From Spongospora subterranea f. sp. subterranea (lineage: Eukaryota > Endomyxa: Phytomyxea > Phytomyxea > Plasmodiophorida), in NCBI GenBank assembly GCA_049724395.1, contig JAUGWO010000023.1:310001-374000 (forward strand): a DNA stretch of 64,000 nt, given 5' to 3'. Of this stretch, positions 12,985 through 26,285 are shown piece after piece (the stretch's first letter is position 1; the number at the start of each line of letters is the position of its first letter). The translations under genes and the position numbers were made by a program. The notes under the pieces were generated by a model that was given only the letters and a program-made list of their open reading frames with translations, was not told the DNA's origin and searched no databases.

Positions 12985-14425
12985 GGAGCCTAGACATTGC
13001 TCAATGGAATGCTTGCTCCTTAAACGAACAAAAGGCAAAAAAATTGTCCATGTTTGCAAATATCAACAGAGTTGATGTAATGTGTATCTCGGAACTGAAT
13101 CATAGACGTCAAATAGACGATTTTTCAAACCATGAAGCCGATGACCCATATACCCAATCTGGAATTTTCCGGAGAGACCACGTACAAGTATAGATGTAAT
13201 GCACGCGCCTGCAATTTAAACGTACGGGAACGACCGAATAATGACATAATATTGTGACATGATACTGATACATATATATCCCTCCCGATATTGATAAAAG
13301 AACGAGGAAAGCATACTGGAGTCAAATTGGAAAATTTGTCGAAATACGTAATGCCTATTCTTATAACAAATTACCTAAATACCAAAGACAAACGGTTTGG
13401 AGCCAACCATGACGAAAATTACAAATACCTTGATACAATATTGGAAGAATGCAGATTGATCAATAATCCTGAAATTCCAACAAGAGGAAACACTCACTAG
13501 ATATCACCCTCGCCAATCGCCAGATGGCAAAGGCGATCGTAACATGGGGAGCACACACACTGAGTTACGCAGTGACCATTTACCGACAACAGTTGAAACA
13601 ACAATTAGGAGAAAATCAACCCAAAGGCTACCTCCAAACCGTCAAAGAATCCAAAGGATAGACACACAAGCGACAATGAAAGCATTAGAAGAGGAAATGA
13701 AAAAGATGGAAAACATAAACATAGAATTGACCGCCTTCACGGAACTGATGCAAAAGAGCATTAAGCACAATACGTGAAACAAAATAGATGTGAATTCTGG
13801 AACACGAAATTGAAGATAGCTTTAAGATTGCGAAACAAGCTTAAACGCAAACTCCAGAAAGCAATCATGAGAAGCAAAAGCTAACGATTTATTGCACAAC
13901 GACAAGCTGAAATGAGAAAAGCGGAGTTATCTTTTAAGAAACAATATCAGAAAGCGAAAACAGCAAGCCTCAGGACAGAAATTGACCAAGCCTGCACTGA
14001 TGAAACGGGAGTTAAAATATAGAAACGGGTTAGAAGAATCAGCCCACAAACCAACAAACGGAGAGAAAAGTTTGAAACCTACAGGGTCGATCCAAAAGAT
14101 GAAGTAGAAAAAATAGCTTAGAATTTTGAAAAATCTACAATGAATCAGACCTGAATCTTGATGAACGAGAGCAACGAGAGCACGATTTTACTCATTGAAA
14201 ACCTATGGAGAGAGAGAGTATCTCAAGTGCGGGCTTGTTACTGGGAGGAGCTTTTGAGGCAAGAGCCAAAAAAGTGAATCTTGGCCCTACAGCCGAGGGA
14301 CCGGTCGACCTGCATGAAAAGTGCAAACTCAATCACAAAAGAAAAACAACTGGCTGACACCTTCGAGGAATATTTACTACCGCTGGTTGATCCTGAGCAA
14401 ACCGATCTGCTACTAACCGTCCAGG
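12985..14425 (+). mobile_element. Decayed non-LTR (LINE) retrotransposon, endonuclease region
   Basis: Translation at 12990-13110 reads LDIAQWNACSLNEQ, then VDVMCISELNH, the N-terminal signature of the apurinic-type endonuclease of LINE ORF2. Further on come NVYIPPDID near 13270, DITLANRQ near 13500 and SDHLPTTVETTI near 13570, the expected later endonuclease blocks, each in a shifted frame. Near 14340 a linker-like LADTFEEYLLP precedes where reverse transcriptase would begin, but no reverse transcriptase follows. Several stops and frameshifts show that it is inactive. Confidence 0.75.
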
Positions 14426-15015
14426 ACGGTTAATTCTGCTACGATCGTCTTTGATTTTGGGATCTGCTGCATTCATCTTTAACTTTCATGAAATAACTGA
14501 GCATCATTGATGATAGTTTAGGATTACTCTATCGGTTTTGCTCAGGTTCCACCAGCGGTACATAGTATATATTACCCGAAGGCGTCAACGCTTTGAATCA
14601 GCTCCAAGTTATATCTGCCACATCATGTCCGGCCACCGTTGCAGGGAGGTGCGACCCGAATTTCTGGTAGGCGGCCAACAAATCAGTCGGAACATTCGCC
14701 TTGCCCAACTGTTCCTGCCATTTCCGCAGTAATTGGAGTGATACTGTACCCTGGCATGTTGGGTTGGAACAGGTTGGGACCAACAGGTACAGGACAGGGT
14801 CTCCTCGGTATTGTCTGATCCACGTCGCCTAACTCATCCAGTGTTTGGGTGCTCTGTCGAGTGTACATACAGTGAAAAACCGCTGAGCCGATTTATGTGC
14901 AGTTTAGTGTACGACGATGAGTTGGCAGAAGTGGATGATGCTGTGTCACTCGTTAGTTTGTGGGGTCGCGCACTCGAATTCAGTCGCTGATTGGGGTCTT
15001 AGCGACGACTATTGA
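14426..15015. other. Intergenic, 5' flank of COPG
   Basis: No supported gene. It presumably includes the COPG promoter; no specific motif is claimed. Confidence 0.35.
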
Positions 15016-18000
15016 ATGGAGAATGCAAAGAAAAGCGATCGACAAGGTATATCAAACATTCATAGTATCCATCCGGCCAATCCATCCAAAAGTTATTGCG
15101 AAAATACTACGCTGATATTTAATCATGAAGCTTATTGGACAATTGACTTCAACGCGTTTTTAATCAAAGGCGTTTCACATCAAATTCCATTATTTTCGCA
15201 TTTCAATATAATTCTGAATTGCCGACACAATCTACATTTTCAGCCCCAACATCATTGCTTGTTGTTAAGTATCTTACTTATTTTTGCTTTGAAGAATCGT
15301 CGCCGTTTGAAGGGTTGCAAAAATCACTAGTTTTGCACGAGTCGCAGATCTTCAGCGAAGCGCCACTTAATCCGAAAAATTGTTGTCGCGTCCTAACTAA
15401 GATCCTGTACCTGCTATGTCAGGGCGAGAAATTCACCAGCGATGAGGCGACGGGCGTTTTCTTCGGAACCACGAAGTTGTTCCAATCGCACAACGTAGGA
15501 TTACAGCCAACTGTTACTGATCCGGTTGAATGTGATGGGTTTCCGTTTCCATTCCCTTGCCTCAAAATTTTGCGTGTGTTCTGCTCGTAATTTGTTTTTA
15601 AATCACTTTTTCCTCAACATTTCAATTATGTTTTGTCGGGACTGTCTCATCCGCGTGCTTTGCGAGAGAATTCCATTCGCTGGCGCATTACATGTTTTCG
15701 CGTAGTTCGTCGAGTAACAAACTGTTTCTTATTAACATTTCAGGTGGCGCTTCGTCGTATGGTGTATTTGGTGATCAAAGAGCTGGCTCGCGGCCAGGAC
15801 AACGTATTTGTCGTGATCAACTGCCTCAGCAAGGACATGACAAGCAATAACGACATGTTCCGGGCCAACGCAATCCGCGTTTTTGCCAAAGTTATCGATG
15901 CATCCATGCTTGGGACGATGGAGCGTTTTCTGAAACAAGCGATTGTGGACCGAAACCCTACCGTCGCCTCTGCTTCGTTAATCGCCGGGCAGCAGCTTTT
16001 TCGAATCGCGCCTGATGCCATAAAGCGCTGGCAAAATGAGATTCAAGAAGCCCTTAACAGCAAGTCCAACATGGTCCAGTACCATGCCTTCGCCTTGCTC
16101 TGCATGGTTAAACAAAATGATCGTTTAGCCATAACGAAAGTAACGCAGCTTTTTGTCAAAAACACTTTGAACTCTTTCTTGTTTCGACTTTTAAGTTGCA
16201 ACATTCATTATTTTTATTGTAGAGCATAAATGTGGCTGTTTTTTTTTAAAATCGACTTACCTCTGTTTTCCTTTCCCGACTGATGTTCTGGCAGATTGTT
16301 GTCTCGTTGACGGTTCGCCCGCCTCGCTCTGTATTGCTGCATTGTTTGCTCATTCGATATGTGGTCAAGATTCTCCGAGTTGAACACGACCAAGTCGGTA
16401 GCAATGCCCGTTTCAATGTCTTTATGGTGATATCCTATATTTCAGGCTCTCTTGGATTTTTTGCTAGCAGCCTTGCGAAATTCGTCATCGCCGGTCGCCT
16501 TTGAAGCGATTCGTGGCGTATGCTCCTTGCCATCCATCGCGGCACATCATATTCAATCTGCTATATCGTGTATGTTGTCACGTTCACAACAACGAATTGT
16601 TATCTATGCCTTGTTACGCCGTGCTCTTCATTCACTTTCTAACCCTTTTAATTTGGCGCACCATGCACAGCCTTTATTTGTTTAACTGGGGTTCAAGTGA
16701 ATTACGTTGACGTTTCCCAATATTGTGTTGCTTATGATTTCGAGTGAAGCTGTTATTGATTTACCCTCTGTACAGCTGTGCAATATTATCTTGGTTCATC
16801 ACTTGCAGCCGAACGATTCGCTGCCGTCCGCATCTTGGCATCGACTGTTTCCTTGTACCCGACCTACATCGTGCCCTGCAGCACCGATCTGGAAATGTTA
16901 CTTCAGGATCCAAATCGTAGCATTGCCACGCTGGCGGTCACTACCTTGGTAGTTTTATTCTTTGCTGTGGATTAGTATCTGTATTATTGATTTGGGCGCA
17001 GTTGAAAACGGGCGTAGAAAGCTCGATCGAAAGACTAATGAAGTCGATCTCGACGTTCATGGCTGAGATCAGCGACGAATTGAGAATTGTTTTAGTAGAT
17101 GCTATTCGCTCTCTTTGCCTGAAATTTCCACAGAAACATGTTGCGTTGATGGCGTTTCTGTCTTCCATTTTACGAGAAGAAGGTACTACTTTATGTGTTA
17201 GTTTATGAAACTCTCGGGGTTGTTGTTTTTGGCACAAATTGCAGATTTTATTCTGTCCAGAGGTGTTTCAACCTCAAATATTTTTAGGGGGTCTTGATTA
17301 CAAATCAAGAATTGTTATGACGATTCTTACGCTGATGCAAGAAATCGATGACGCTAAAGAATCGGGGCTAGAACATCTGTGCGAGTTCATTGAGGATTGT
17401 GAGTTCCCCACATTGGCCGTGAAGATCCTCTATGTTCTCAGTGAAGAAGGACCCAAGTATTGTTTCTTCACTGCGTTCTTGCTTTGCTTATCTCAACACG
17501 GTGTTTAGAACAAAGAATCCTGGTCGATATATTCGATTTATATATAATCGCATCATTCTTGAGGTGCCATCCATTCGGGCGGCAGCCGTCCAGTCCTTGG
17601 CTCGCTTTGCTGCTGCGTGCCCTGCCCTGTCTCCCAGCTGTGTCGCACTTTTGAAAAGGTTGCAAATTTCGCATGTCCTTCATTCATGTTGTTTGTGTTG
17701 TAATAATTACGCTTTCGACATCGTTTCAATGCATGAGTCGTATCTCAACTGTGGTGATCAGAGGTTTACGTGATAATGACGATGAGGTCCGCGACCGCGC
17801 CACGTATTATTTGGCTTTATTGAAGGAGCCAAACCAGTGCAGCAATCAACTGCTTACTAAACGTATTGGTTTCGTGTCTGTTTGTTCGTTTTTTCTTATC
17901 TCGTCATTTAGGCCCTGTAATCAACTGGCTAGCGCTAGAGCGTTCGTTGCTGCTGTACATTTCAGATCCCAGTAAACACCAAAGGCCGTTCTCGATGAAT

Positions 18001-19300
18001 GATGTTTCCTCTGTTGAAACCCCCGTTGCACCGCAGCTCGACGTTCGTGAGCCAACTCATAACGCGTTCGATTTCTCCAGTCAGCCAGCTGGTAACCATG
18101 AACTGATTCGGCTACCATGTTTCTGATCCGTTACGCAGCTGCTTCGGAAGCAAACGCCATCAATCCATTTATTGGCTTGATAAACAGCATTCCAGAATTC
18201 GCGTCATTGGGTCCTTTATTCAAGTATAGTCCAGGTGGTTGTTGTCTTTCGCTTCACTGATCAAACTCCAGGTCTACGACTCCTATTGAGCTTACCGAAG
18301 CCGAAGCTGAATATGTCACGTCTTATGTCAAGCATATCTTCAGCAATCACGTTCTTTTGCAGGTAGCACCGGTATCTGGTACATAATGTAATCAAGTTGA
18401 CCGGGTTGCAGTTTAATATTACAAGCTTCATGGAAGGGCAGGTTCTCGTCAATGTATCCGTCGATCTGGAAACAGACGACGAATGGGTTGAAGAAATGAG
18501 CGTTCCAGCTCCAATATTAGAACATGAAGGTGCGGCAGTAAAGTTTATTTGGGACTTTTGAATGTAAACCAAAGTTTGTAGTTGGAGGAGTTGTCTGGAT
18601 ATGCCTGTCCAGACCAGAGGGGCAGTACATTTCGCCGTCCATCCCAGGGACTTTGAAATTTTCCGTTCGCGATGCCAACGCTGATGCTGATGAAGCCGGT
18701 TATGATGATGAATATGAGTTGGAGGTTAGTTTCTCATATTGCATCTCGGCTGTTTCACATAAGATTCGCAGGAGCTGTCGATATCAGCTCATGATTTTGT
18801 GAAGCACGCTGACCAGCCTGTCAGCTTAGGTGAGTTCAGGCAGCTTTGGGATGGCTCGTCAACAACTGGTGAAGCCATTGTGAAACTCGATCTGGACGTG
18901 CCCACGCTTCAAGAAGCGGTTAATCGTCTCAGGGACCAGTTGCCCTTCCTGGTCGTTGATAACGCCACATTTGTGGAACCCGATGCTAACACACATAGTT
19001 TGAACATGTACGGCCAGGCGCTAGGCTCTAGTGAGCTTATCCTAGTTAGGGCAGGGTTTATGAAGCCAAAGGTAAGGGCGAGACAGAAAAACACTCTGTG
19101 TTTTGTTTTAGAGAATGCCTGGTAGGGTCAAACTGGAGTCGTTGCCAAAGTCGCAGTTCGCTGTCAGTCATCAGAGTGGCCACAACTGGTCACCCAAATT
19201 ATTCGCTGAGGTCCTATCCCATTTTGATATCCCTTCTTTCGCTACTGTGCTATCTCCCAACAAAGAGGGCAGGGGTCGACTCCTGTCTACATTAGCTTAG
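15016..19300 (+). CDS. COPG: Coatomer subunit gamma (gamma-COP / Sec21)
   Basis: Large subunit of the COPI coat for Golgi-to-ER and intra-Golgi vesicles. The N-terminal trunk has the family blocks NPKNCCRVLTKILYLLCQGE, EATGVFFGTTKLFQS, RFLKQAIVDRNPTVASASL, LCEFIEDCEFP, YIRFIYNRIILE and NDDEVRDRATYYL. The C-terminal appendage begins near LGPLFKSTPIELTEAEAEYV. Seventeen exons: 15016-15046, 15295-15494, 15744-16139, 16295-16393, 16446-16569, 16776-16948, 17002-17182, 17288-17456, 17509-17658, 17762-17862, 17912-18091, 18139-18223, 18272-18362, 18412-18529, 18582-18724, 18772-19071 and 19112-19300. They sum exactly to 909 codons plus stop, slightly longer than the human protein (about 874). The exon 4/5 junction is the least certain. 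The extra length is partly a C-terminal tail after GRVKLESLPKSQFAVS. Confidence 0.95.
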
Positions 19301-22300
19301 TGCAACCACTCCATCTAATACAACACCATCAAATGTCGCGCATGACGATTTCCATGATCGCAAATGATACACTATGAATTCTCTTTGTCATAGATACCGA
19401 TATCACATTCTTGTTTTTGGAAGAGGTTCTTGACAATATCTCGGAATCACCTGCACAGTTCAAGAGTACCTATTCGAGCGTCAGGTCGTCATTGCTGCAG
19501 TTCCGATACGTGATTTCCACTAACCACTAACTGGTACAAACTGGTAGTTGGGAGAGAAATCCAAAAACATTGATTGATCGAGGATTTCGAAATCGGTCGG
19601 ACGCGCATCCCGTAGCGGTTCCGTGTTCTGCAACATTGAATCGCTGCTCGTTAGCAACCCTTCATACTCCGCTTGAGATTGTGGTTTTTCTGTCTCAGAA
19701 ATGCTTCAAAGTAACCTGACGTTGCCCATGGTTTATTTACATTTTGAGTCTGGCTTGTTGTAATGGATTTGACAAACTGATGACGATCAGTACCGCGTAT
19801 CACAAACGAAGCAGTTCATCGATGATCGTGAAACAAAATGGCCAAGCTCCGGATGCGGTGCATAACATCGATCATCAATGTGATTTAACTAAGGAGAACT
19901 TTGCAGCGTCGGTTTTGCCCAGCAAGGTATGCTGGCGCAACACTCCGATCTTGATCTTGACGCGCTTCTTCATTGAACAGCAGAAAGGTGATCTTTACCA
20001 CGGATCGGTGTGTCGAGACATTGTGCATCTACTGCAGTGCATAGCCACGTTGTGGGATCGCCTGTTAAGTTCGCAGACCACAACGGGCTGAATCTAGTTC
20101 ACCGAGTATCGGTATGGCGACGCCCTGAAGGTCCCGGCACGTGATTCAATTTTGGTGAACATGTTCTGGTGTGGGTGGCCCATACAGGTGACCAATTGTG
20201 TTGTAGGCGTGGGCAGTTCATTTCGACACATTCACCGTGTGTTTTACCAGGAGGAATTGAAGATCTGATATCCCGCCCCATTCCACAATATGAAAAATCA
20301 CGTTGTCCGACAATGGCTTAGTTTGTTGTTCGTTGCGCGGCGTCTGATCTGGCGTTCAAGGTATCTTCCTAACAGGTTTCATATGTTTGTGAACTACAAG
20401 ACCACTGCTGCACAACTATGACAAACCTTAGTAAAGCTGACGACTCTTGGGCCTAACACCGACATCATCGCTTAGGACCGAGAGGCACAACGGGTCGTGA
20501 ATCTTTCTGAACGGGGTGCGGTTTTCGGGAACTTGCCCGCTCTTAAACAAGGAAAACACTCTATTACTCCACGAAATATTGACACTGGAGATGGATAGCA
20601 GTATTTTCAAGTCGATTCATCGAATTCTACGACGACAGCGATTCAAGTTAGTTTGATAAATGTTAACGGTTTAGCGTTTCGGTCAGCAGAAAAGACGATG
20701 AATGCTACATTAGGGCGGTCTACAATAGAGATGGCGGCAATTAACGGGCCGCCATAGGAAACCAACACAAATTCATTTTCCGACAAGGTGATTTTATCAC
20801 ATTGTGTCAGGGAGTATGTGATATCTCGATATTTAGCTGATCAAAACACGATGATAGTGCTGAAATTGTGAGGCACATGGTTTATCGCTGAGATGCGTTC
20901 TTGGGTCATTCCCAAAACGAGCGTAGCTCCCTCTTTGCCTGCGATAGTGTTCACTGTTTAGTTGATGTGCCTTGCACAAGGAGAATTAGTCGTTGTGTTA
21001 TCTGGACCGCGAAATATCCAGCTCGATGATCGCTTGACAATGCCAGTAATCGGCATTTGCCGTTGTCCAATGCGTTGATGAGTTGCTCACACCTTGTCAA
21101 TTTGAGGAGCGCCCACCAGGGCGTTCTTTAGACTATTGCCCTTCCCTCTCCCATGATAGACCTGACAGCACACGCTGAGTCACAAAATTGTTCGACCACA
21201 AAGCTCATCATCATCATCGATATATATACCGAGCAGGTGAGTATTTATGTCCAGCACAAACGCATTATAAGGTGGAAAGACAAGACTACAATCTTAGAGG
21301 AATCGGCTGTTTAGCGCTGTTTGGCGGTACGAGATTTTAGCCTGAGACCGTTTATGAAAACATACCTGTCCAACAAACAGGCGAGTAGTTTCAACAGAAT
21401 GTCGGTAAGGACTATATAGTCTTTACCCAGTTGTCCATAGCAATCCATCCTGCAATAAATCCTGCCTGTCCATTTGGGATCAAACAGTATTGACTGTGTC
21501 GATCGTCCAATGGATTGATGCCGCTAATGACTATCGTTATTGCCATGAACCGGTTTGTCATTTATACTGCCCAGTCTTATCCCATTCCCTTCATATATTG
21601 ATAGAACGAATAATCACAAGGCCGAAATTACAGAAATATTGTGGCAGATTATGATCAAACAATAGATTATTTTTTCATGTCGCTTCACGATTAAATCATC
21701 GATTGCAGAAATACAACATGTACCGCTCACCCATTCCCCTTAAAAGACAAGGATCGCTCTATAACCCTCTTGTCATATGTCTTCCTGGTGTTATCGGCTA
21801 ATGACAATGGATTACCACAAAATCGAGCAAACGCATCATGCTGTTGTGATCGCGAATAGCCCCTGGATATGTTAGGTCGGTCGTGACCCACTATCTTGAG
21901 CTCAGGCTAGGAATCGGGTCTTTGCGCCATTGGGCATAAACCCTGGTCGTTGTGATAAGGACCCGTTCCATCAGAGTGTCGATCAGGTTGAAATCGACAC
22001 AATGGTGTTGTGTGTGATTGGGATCACCCCCCCTTTTGACGTCATCATTGCGCCAGGTCCCATGCCATCCAACGGATTAGCTCAACAAGCGTGTCTTGTC
22101 TTTGATAGCTTTAACGGGGGCCATCGTCTCTGTCACATTCATTCGAGGGCGTACACATCGTCGTCTTCAGTTTCCACCATCCTACTTGATCATTGCTGAA
22201 ACAATTCGTCGTCGTCGACTACAAGAGTTCCTTAATGCGGTGACCGACCCCGGTCCCCCGTTTGCCGTTGCCGTTGGTCGGAATATGGCCCTTTACCCGG

Positions 22301-22492
22301 TGAATGATAGTGTTGTCTTCTGGGGCCAAGAAAGATATGTCATTATTTGCAGACGAAGTTCGCTTTATTTCGGAATCGTTTGATGAAGTATTAATCAATA
22401 TGGAACGCCTTCTCTTTTAACTTGGCCGATTGATGAACGGAAATAAACCCAAAGATCAAACCGAAATGAACGAGTGTACCTGAAGTTGGGAT
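19301..22492. other. Long gene-poor region
   Basis: Over 3 kb with only short ORFs. A possible exon at 19395-19530 encodes FLFLEEVLDNISESPAQF, and an open frame with a transmembrane-like segment (LTGAIVSVTFIRG) lies near 22100; the latter could be a 5' exon of the downstream receptor-like gene. A reverse-transcriptase-like scrap on the minus strand is listed separately. Nothing else could be supported. Confidence 0.35.
20428..20640 (-). mobile_element. Possible LINE reverse-transcriptase fragment
   Basis: The minus-strand translation contains VNISWSNRVFSLFKSGQVPE, resembling the finger region of non-LTR reverse transcriptases (hydrophobic stretch, then short linker, then SG-x-VP/FP). It is only about 70 residues with no catalytic motif, so this is tentative. 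Confidence 0.3.
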
Positions 22493-24153
22493 ATGACGAT
22501 CAGGCCCCTTTTATCGACAGTTACAGCGACAAGATCAATCGTTGAGGAGGTCCCAAGAGAGTTTAACACAGGGTTCCTCCTCTTGTCTATCATGACTTGG
22601 ATAACGACCCAATCCTACTACACCGCCCAGTTCCTCTTCACGCTTTACATGCCGATCATCCTGTATTCGTATTGGCAGCGAAGGGGGCGGATCCCAATTC
22701 AGGCCTGGAACCCCATGTCCACAACGCTATCCTATACCGCTCTCGTCGTCGCCTTATGGTTGGGAATCGCCATGGAAATATTTTGGACTCGAACGACCGC
22801 CCCGTTCTGGTTCCTGGTCCTTATAAGCGGTACCATTGCTGTCGATGGGTTCGTTCTCCAGCTTGTGACCCTACACGCTAAGTCCAAGCTGACCAAGATT
22901 CAGGTCGTACTCGCCGGCGAACAGCGCCGACGTTTCAGCTTCTCCAACGACAGCGGTAGCTTTAGCCGAGGGCAATATCGTCGACTGGGCGCGATCTGGT
23001 TTTGGAGCGCGATCCTGACCCGACGAGCGGCAATCCTGTTCGTGATCGCAAACCTGTCTGCTGTGGCCGTACCGGCCCTAGCCCTGTTCTGGCGCCATCC
23101 GTTGCTGATCACCGTGTCCGCTTTTCAGTGTCGCCATTCCAGCTACTGGTCAGGGTGTCTGGTCTATATCGACGTCACGATTGCCAAGCTGTCGTTGTCG
23201 CTGTTCACGACCTGGGCCATCGCCTTTCTGCTCAGGGCCGTTGACGATCCATACGGCGTCAAACGCGGCTTGCTCTTCTCCATAATTTCGTATTCCATCG
23301 GCACTTTTCTCTACGCCGCCTCGTTCCAGTTTGACATCAACGATTGGAACTGGGCTGTGAATCTGTTCTTAGCTGGTAGTCATGTCTCATTCTGGATTGG
23401 TGTTGTTGCTCCATTTCGAACCTCGTTTCTCCCGATCTACACAAACTTCAACGCCAACGGCGCCGCTTTGCTCGACCAGTTTCTCGTGCGACCTAAACGA
23501 TTCAATGCGTTTCTTAGTTTTTTGGAATCGGAATTCGCGGTATTAATGTCATTCAAGTCGTTATCTTATCGTTGATCTCGATCATACTCACCCTATGGTG
23601 TAGGTGGAGAATCTACTGTTCTGGCGAGCGGCGTTGGAATACCATATTCGATGTGTTAGAAGCGCGTCAGCAATCGCGGAAGGAAAAGCGCCGACCACGT
23701 GCGTGATCGACGGCTGTCAACATTTGGTGTTCGCCGACGGGGAATCCCTCAGGATCGAGGCGGTTCGCATCTACGAGACCTACATCGTTAGCGGATCCCC
23801 TTGCCAGGTTCATTGCGTTTGCGTCCCGATGCGCTCGTCTCGCTGTTAACGCCATTCAGATCAACATCGCATCGGATGTCGCCGGGCAACTATCACGACG
23901 ATTCTCACATATTGAACCCGGCCAGGGCGACGACCTAACTGTTCCGACCTGTCAAGAAGGCCTGATCGATTCGACCCTGTTCGAGGACGCTCGATCAGAG
24001 ATAGTGCAGCTGTTGAATCAGGACTCGCTCTCCAGGTTCAAATTGACAACCACAGGGCGTCGTATGTGGAAACGGTTTATGGACAATCGTGGCGATCCCG
24101 ATTGGGATGGAGAGAGCACTCGAGAGCAAACGGTGCTGACGATAACATTATGA
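22493..24153 (+). CDS. Seven-transmembrane protein with C-terminal RGS domain (copy A)
   Basis: Three exons: 22493-23539, 23604-23807 and 23860-24153, giving 514 residues. The N-terminal 330 residues hold about seven hydrophobic helices (for example YTALVVALWLGIAMEIFW, FWFLVLISGTIAVDGFVL, LFSIISYSIGTFLYAASF). The last 170 residues read as an RGS domain: RFNAFLSFLESEFA-VENLLFW, then RIEAVRIYETYI, INIASDVAGQL, FEDARSEIVQLLNQDSLSRF. RGS domains accelerate GTP hydrolysis by G-alpha; 7TM-RGS fusions are known in plants (AtRGS1), fungi and protists. The ATG at 22493 is the first in frame, but an upstream exon near 22080-22330 cannot be excluded. A distantly related gene lies at 35.3-37.0 kb. Confidence 0.75.
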
Positions 24154-24979
24154 TAACTGGCTTTGGGGATTGCCCGAATACACATAATAACCATAAACTG
24201 TTAACACGACCGACCCTAGAACGATTGGAGGAGACCCACGATGAGAATTGGTCCCAACCGGTGTCTTTTCAGGCCAGATACGCCTGATAGTTTAGGATTG
24301 GCCATGACCATTGGTCGGAAGTAAATAGTGACATGTCCAACGGGTGATATCGTATTCGCATTGCCAAAACACAACTGGGAAAGAGCCCACTGGTCGAAAA
24401 TTGTGGAGGAAAAATTCAAAAACGCGTTCTCCCGGTTCAGCGTTTGTAAAAAAACAGAGATCATTTCTGGCTTCTGAACTCAAATGAACCGATACAATGA
24501 CCGCAAATCAACTCGAAACAGATATATGTATTGAGGCTGATAGCGCAGGGCAGGCTTTTAGAAGCCCTAATTCCAGTGCTTGCGTGTTTCACGATCGAAT
24601 TCGGCGTTTCCCCAAACGTAGACGGCATATGCAGCCAACAACCCGGGACCAGCGTTTAAAAAGTTATCGGAAACTTTATGCATCACCTGAGATATTCAAC
24701 AGCCAGATATTATGACAACTCGTAATCTCTCGACAATGGGTGAGGTCGACCTTATGCCCAAAGTTCTTGAAGAAAGACGCGACGTGGTTGGAATGATACG
24801 GAGACATGGTATCAATCCGAAGACCATTGGTCCTATAATAAGAAAGCCACCATTTTTCCATTCCGATCATAGGGCCCCCCATAGTTATTCGATGATCTCT
24901 GATCGCCGCTGTTCCGGTTATTCGCGATGCGCTCGATGAAGTTAATAAATAAATAACCACAATCGAATGTATTGACGGC
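24154..24979. other. Intergenic
   Basis: Short ORFs only; no similarity recognised. Ends at the start of the 112-bp repeat array. Confidence 0.35.
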
Positions 24980-25594
24980 CATAGACGCGTGTACCTAACT
25001 CATACGTCGACCAGTGGTTGACCCTATCGTCCAGACGCGTGTACCTACCTCATAGGTCGACCAGTTGTTGATGACGCGTGTACATATGATGTTTCGTTAG
25101 TAACTACAGTACTGCCAGAGGTGGCAATCGTCACCGTCGGCCATAGACGCGTGTACCTAACTCATAGGTCGACCAGTGGTTGATGACGCGTGTACATATG
25201 ATGTTTCGTTAGTAACTACAGTACTGCCAGAGGTGGCAATCGTCACCGTCGGCCATAGACGCGTGTACCTAACTCATAGGTCGACCAGTGGTTGATGACG
25301 CGTGTACATATGATGTTTCGTTAGTAACTACAGTACTGCCAGAGGTGGCAATCGTCACCGTCGGCCATAGACGCGTGTACCTAACTCATAGGTCGACCAG
25401 TGGTTGATGACGCGTGTACATATGATGTTTCGTTAGTAACTACAGTACTGCCAGAGGTGGCAATCGTCACCGTCGGCCATAGACGCGTGTACCTAACTCA
25501 TAGGTCGACCAGTGGTTGATGACGCGTGTACATATGATGTTTCGTGTAACTACAGCTGCCAGAGATGGCAATCGTCACCGTCGTCGACGGTCAT
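24980..25594. repeat. 112-bp minisatellite array
   Basis: Four nearly identical tandem units start at 25146, 25258, 25370 and 25482 (exact spacing 112), preceded by shorter, rearranged units from about 24985 and 25034. Each unit carries GACGCGTGTACCTAACTCAT, GGTCGACCAGTGGTTGATG and a second GACGCGTGTACATATGATG. The period is not a multiple of 3 and the units have no shared open frame. The last unit has small deletions. Near identity suggests recent amplification or homogenisation. Confidence 0.95.
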
Positions 25595-25663
25595 CTATGC
25601 GAGCTGGTTCAGGCGAGCTCTGGTTATTCGCGAACAATATGTCTCTTGGCCAGAAGTTCGACC

Positions 25664-26282
25664 AGAAGATCCAGCAAGTGAACGAAGACATGAACAGGAA
25701 TTTTGCTAATGCTCCGCAGTCAGGTGATGGCGTCCACCTTGACTTGACTGGGGCATTGTATCTCGACCCGGATATGGGCGGTTTAACTACATGATCTTTG
25801 AAAACGATACTAAGAGAAGCATTGATTGTAATCACAGGTTGTATGCAAGTGCAGGAGCTGTCGCCGAAATCGTCCTTTCGAATCTCCTCATTTGGGCACG
25901 ATTGGCAATGCCGATGGTATCATCGAACCATATGTCATTGTACCTGACCCGGCTGTTATTGTCCCGTTCCAAATGAACATATCAGTGACAATGGTGCACG
26001 ATGTATGGAAGGAACGGAAATACGGCGGTAATTCCATGGACAACGTCGTTGCACCGTCGATAGAAGCGTTGGAGTCGCGCCCTGGCAATAATGGAACCAG
26101 AATATCCAGCAAGTGAACGAAGACACGAGCAAGAAATTTCTAATGCTCCGCAATGAATGACTTCAGGTGATGGCTTCCACCTTAACTAGATTGGAGCATT
26201 GTATCTCGACACATGTAGACGACATTCGTTGCGGAGCATTAGCAAATCCCTGCTCATGTCTTCGATTACTTGCTGAATATTT
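25664..26282. repeat. Three-copy dispersed repeat, third copy inverted
   Basis: The segment 25664-25767 (AGAAGATCCAGCAAGTGAAC to GCATTGTATCTCGAC) recurs in direct orientation at 26099-26210 with substitutions and again, inverted and shortened, at 26217-26282. The first copy lies in a 60-90 codon open frame containing KFDQKIQQVNEDMNRNFA. The arrangement borders the Crypton-like relic and may belong to it. Confidence 0.75.
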
Positions 26283-26285
26283 TAG

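Noticed and set aside
16427-16445. A 19-nt intron in COPG (GTGATA...TTTCAG)
   Set aside because: It restores the frame, but a 52-nt intron with donor GTCGGT at 16394 does so too, matches the usual intron length here and gives a better length match to gamma-COP.
19744-20091. 115-codon ORF as a gene
   Set aside because: No similarity, no neighbouring exons and composition like the surrounding non-coding DNA.
22096-22383. Separate small membrane-protein gene
   Set aside because: Only one helix-like segment and no start codon; more likely a 5' exon or UTR of the 7TM-RGS gene, so not called separately.
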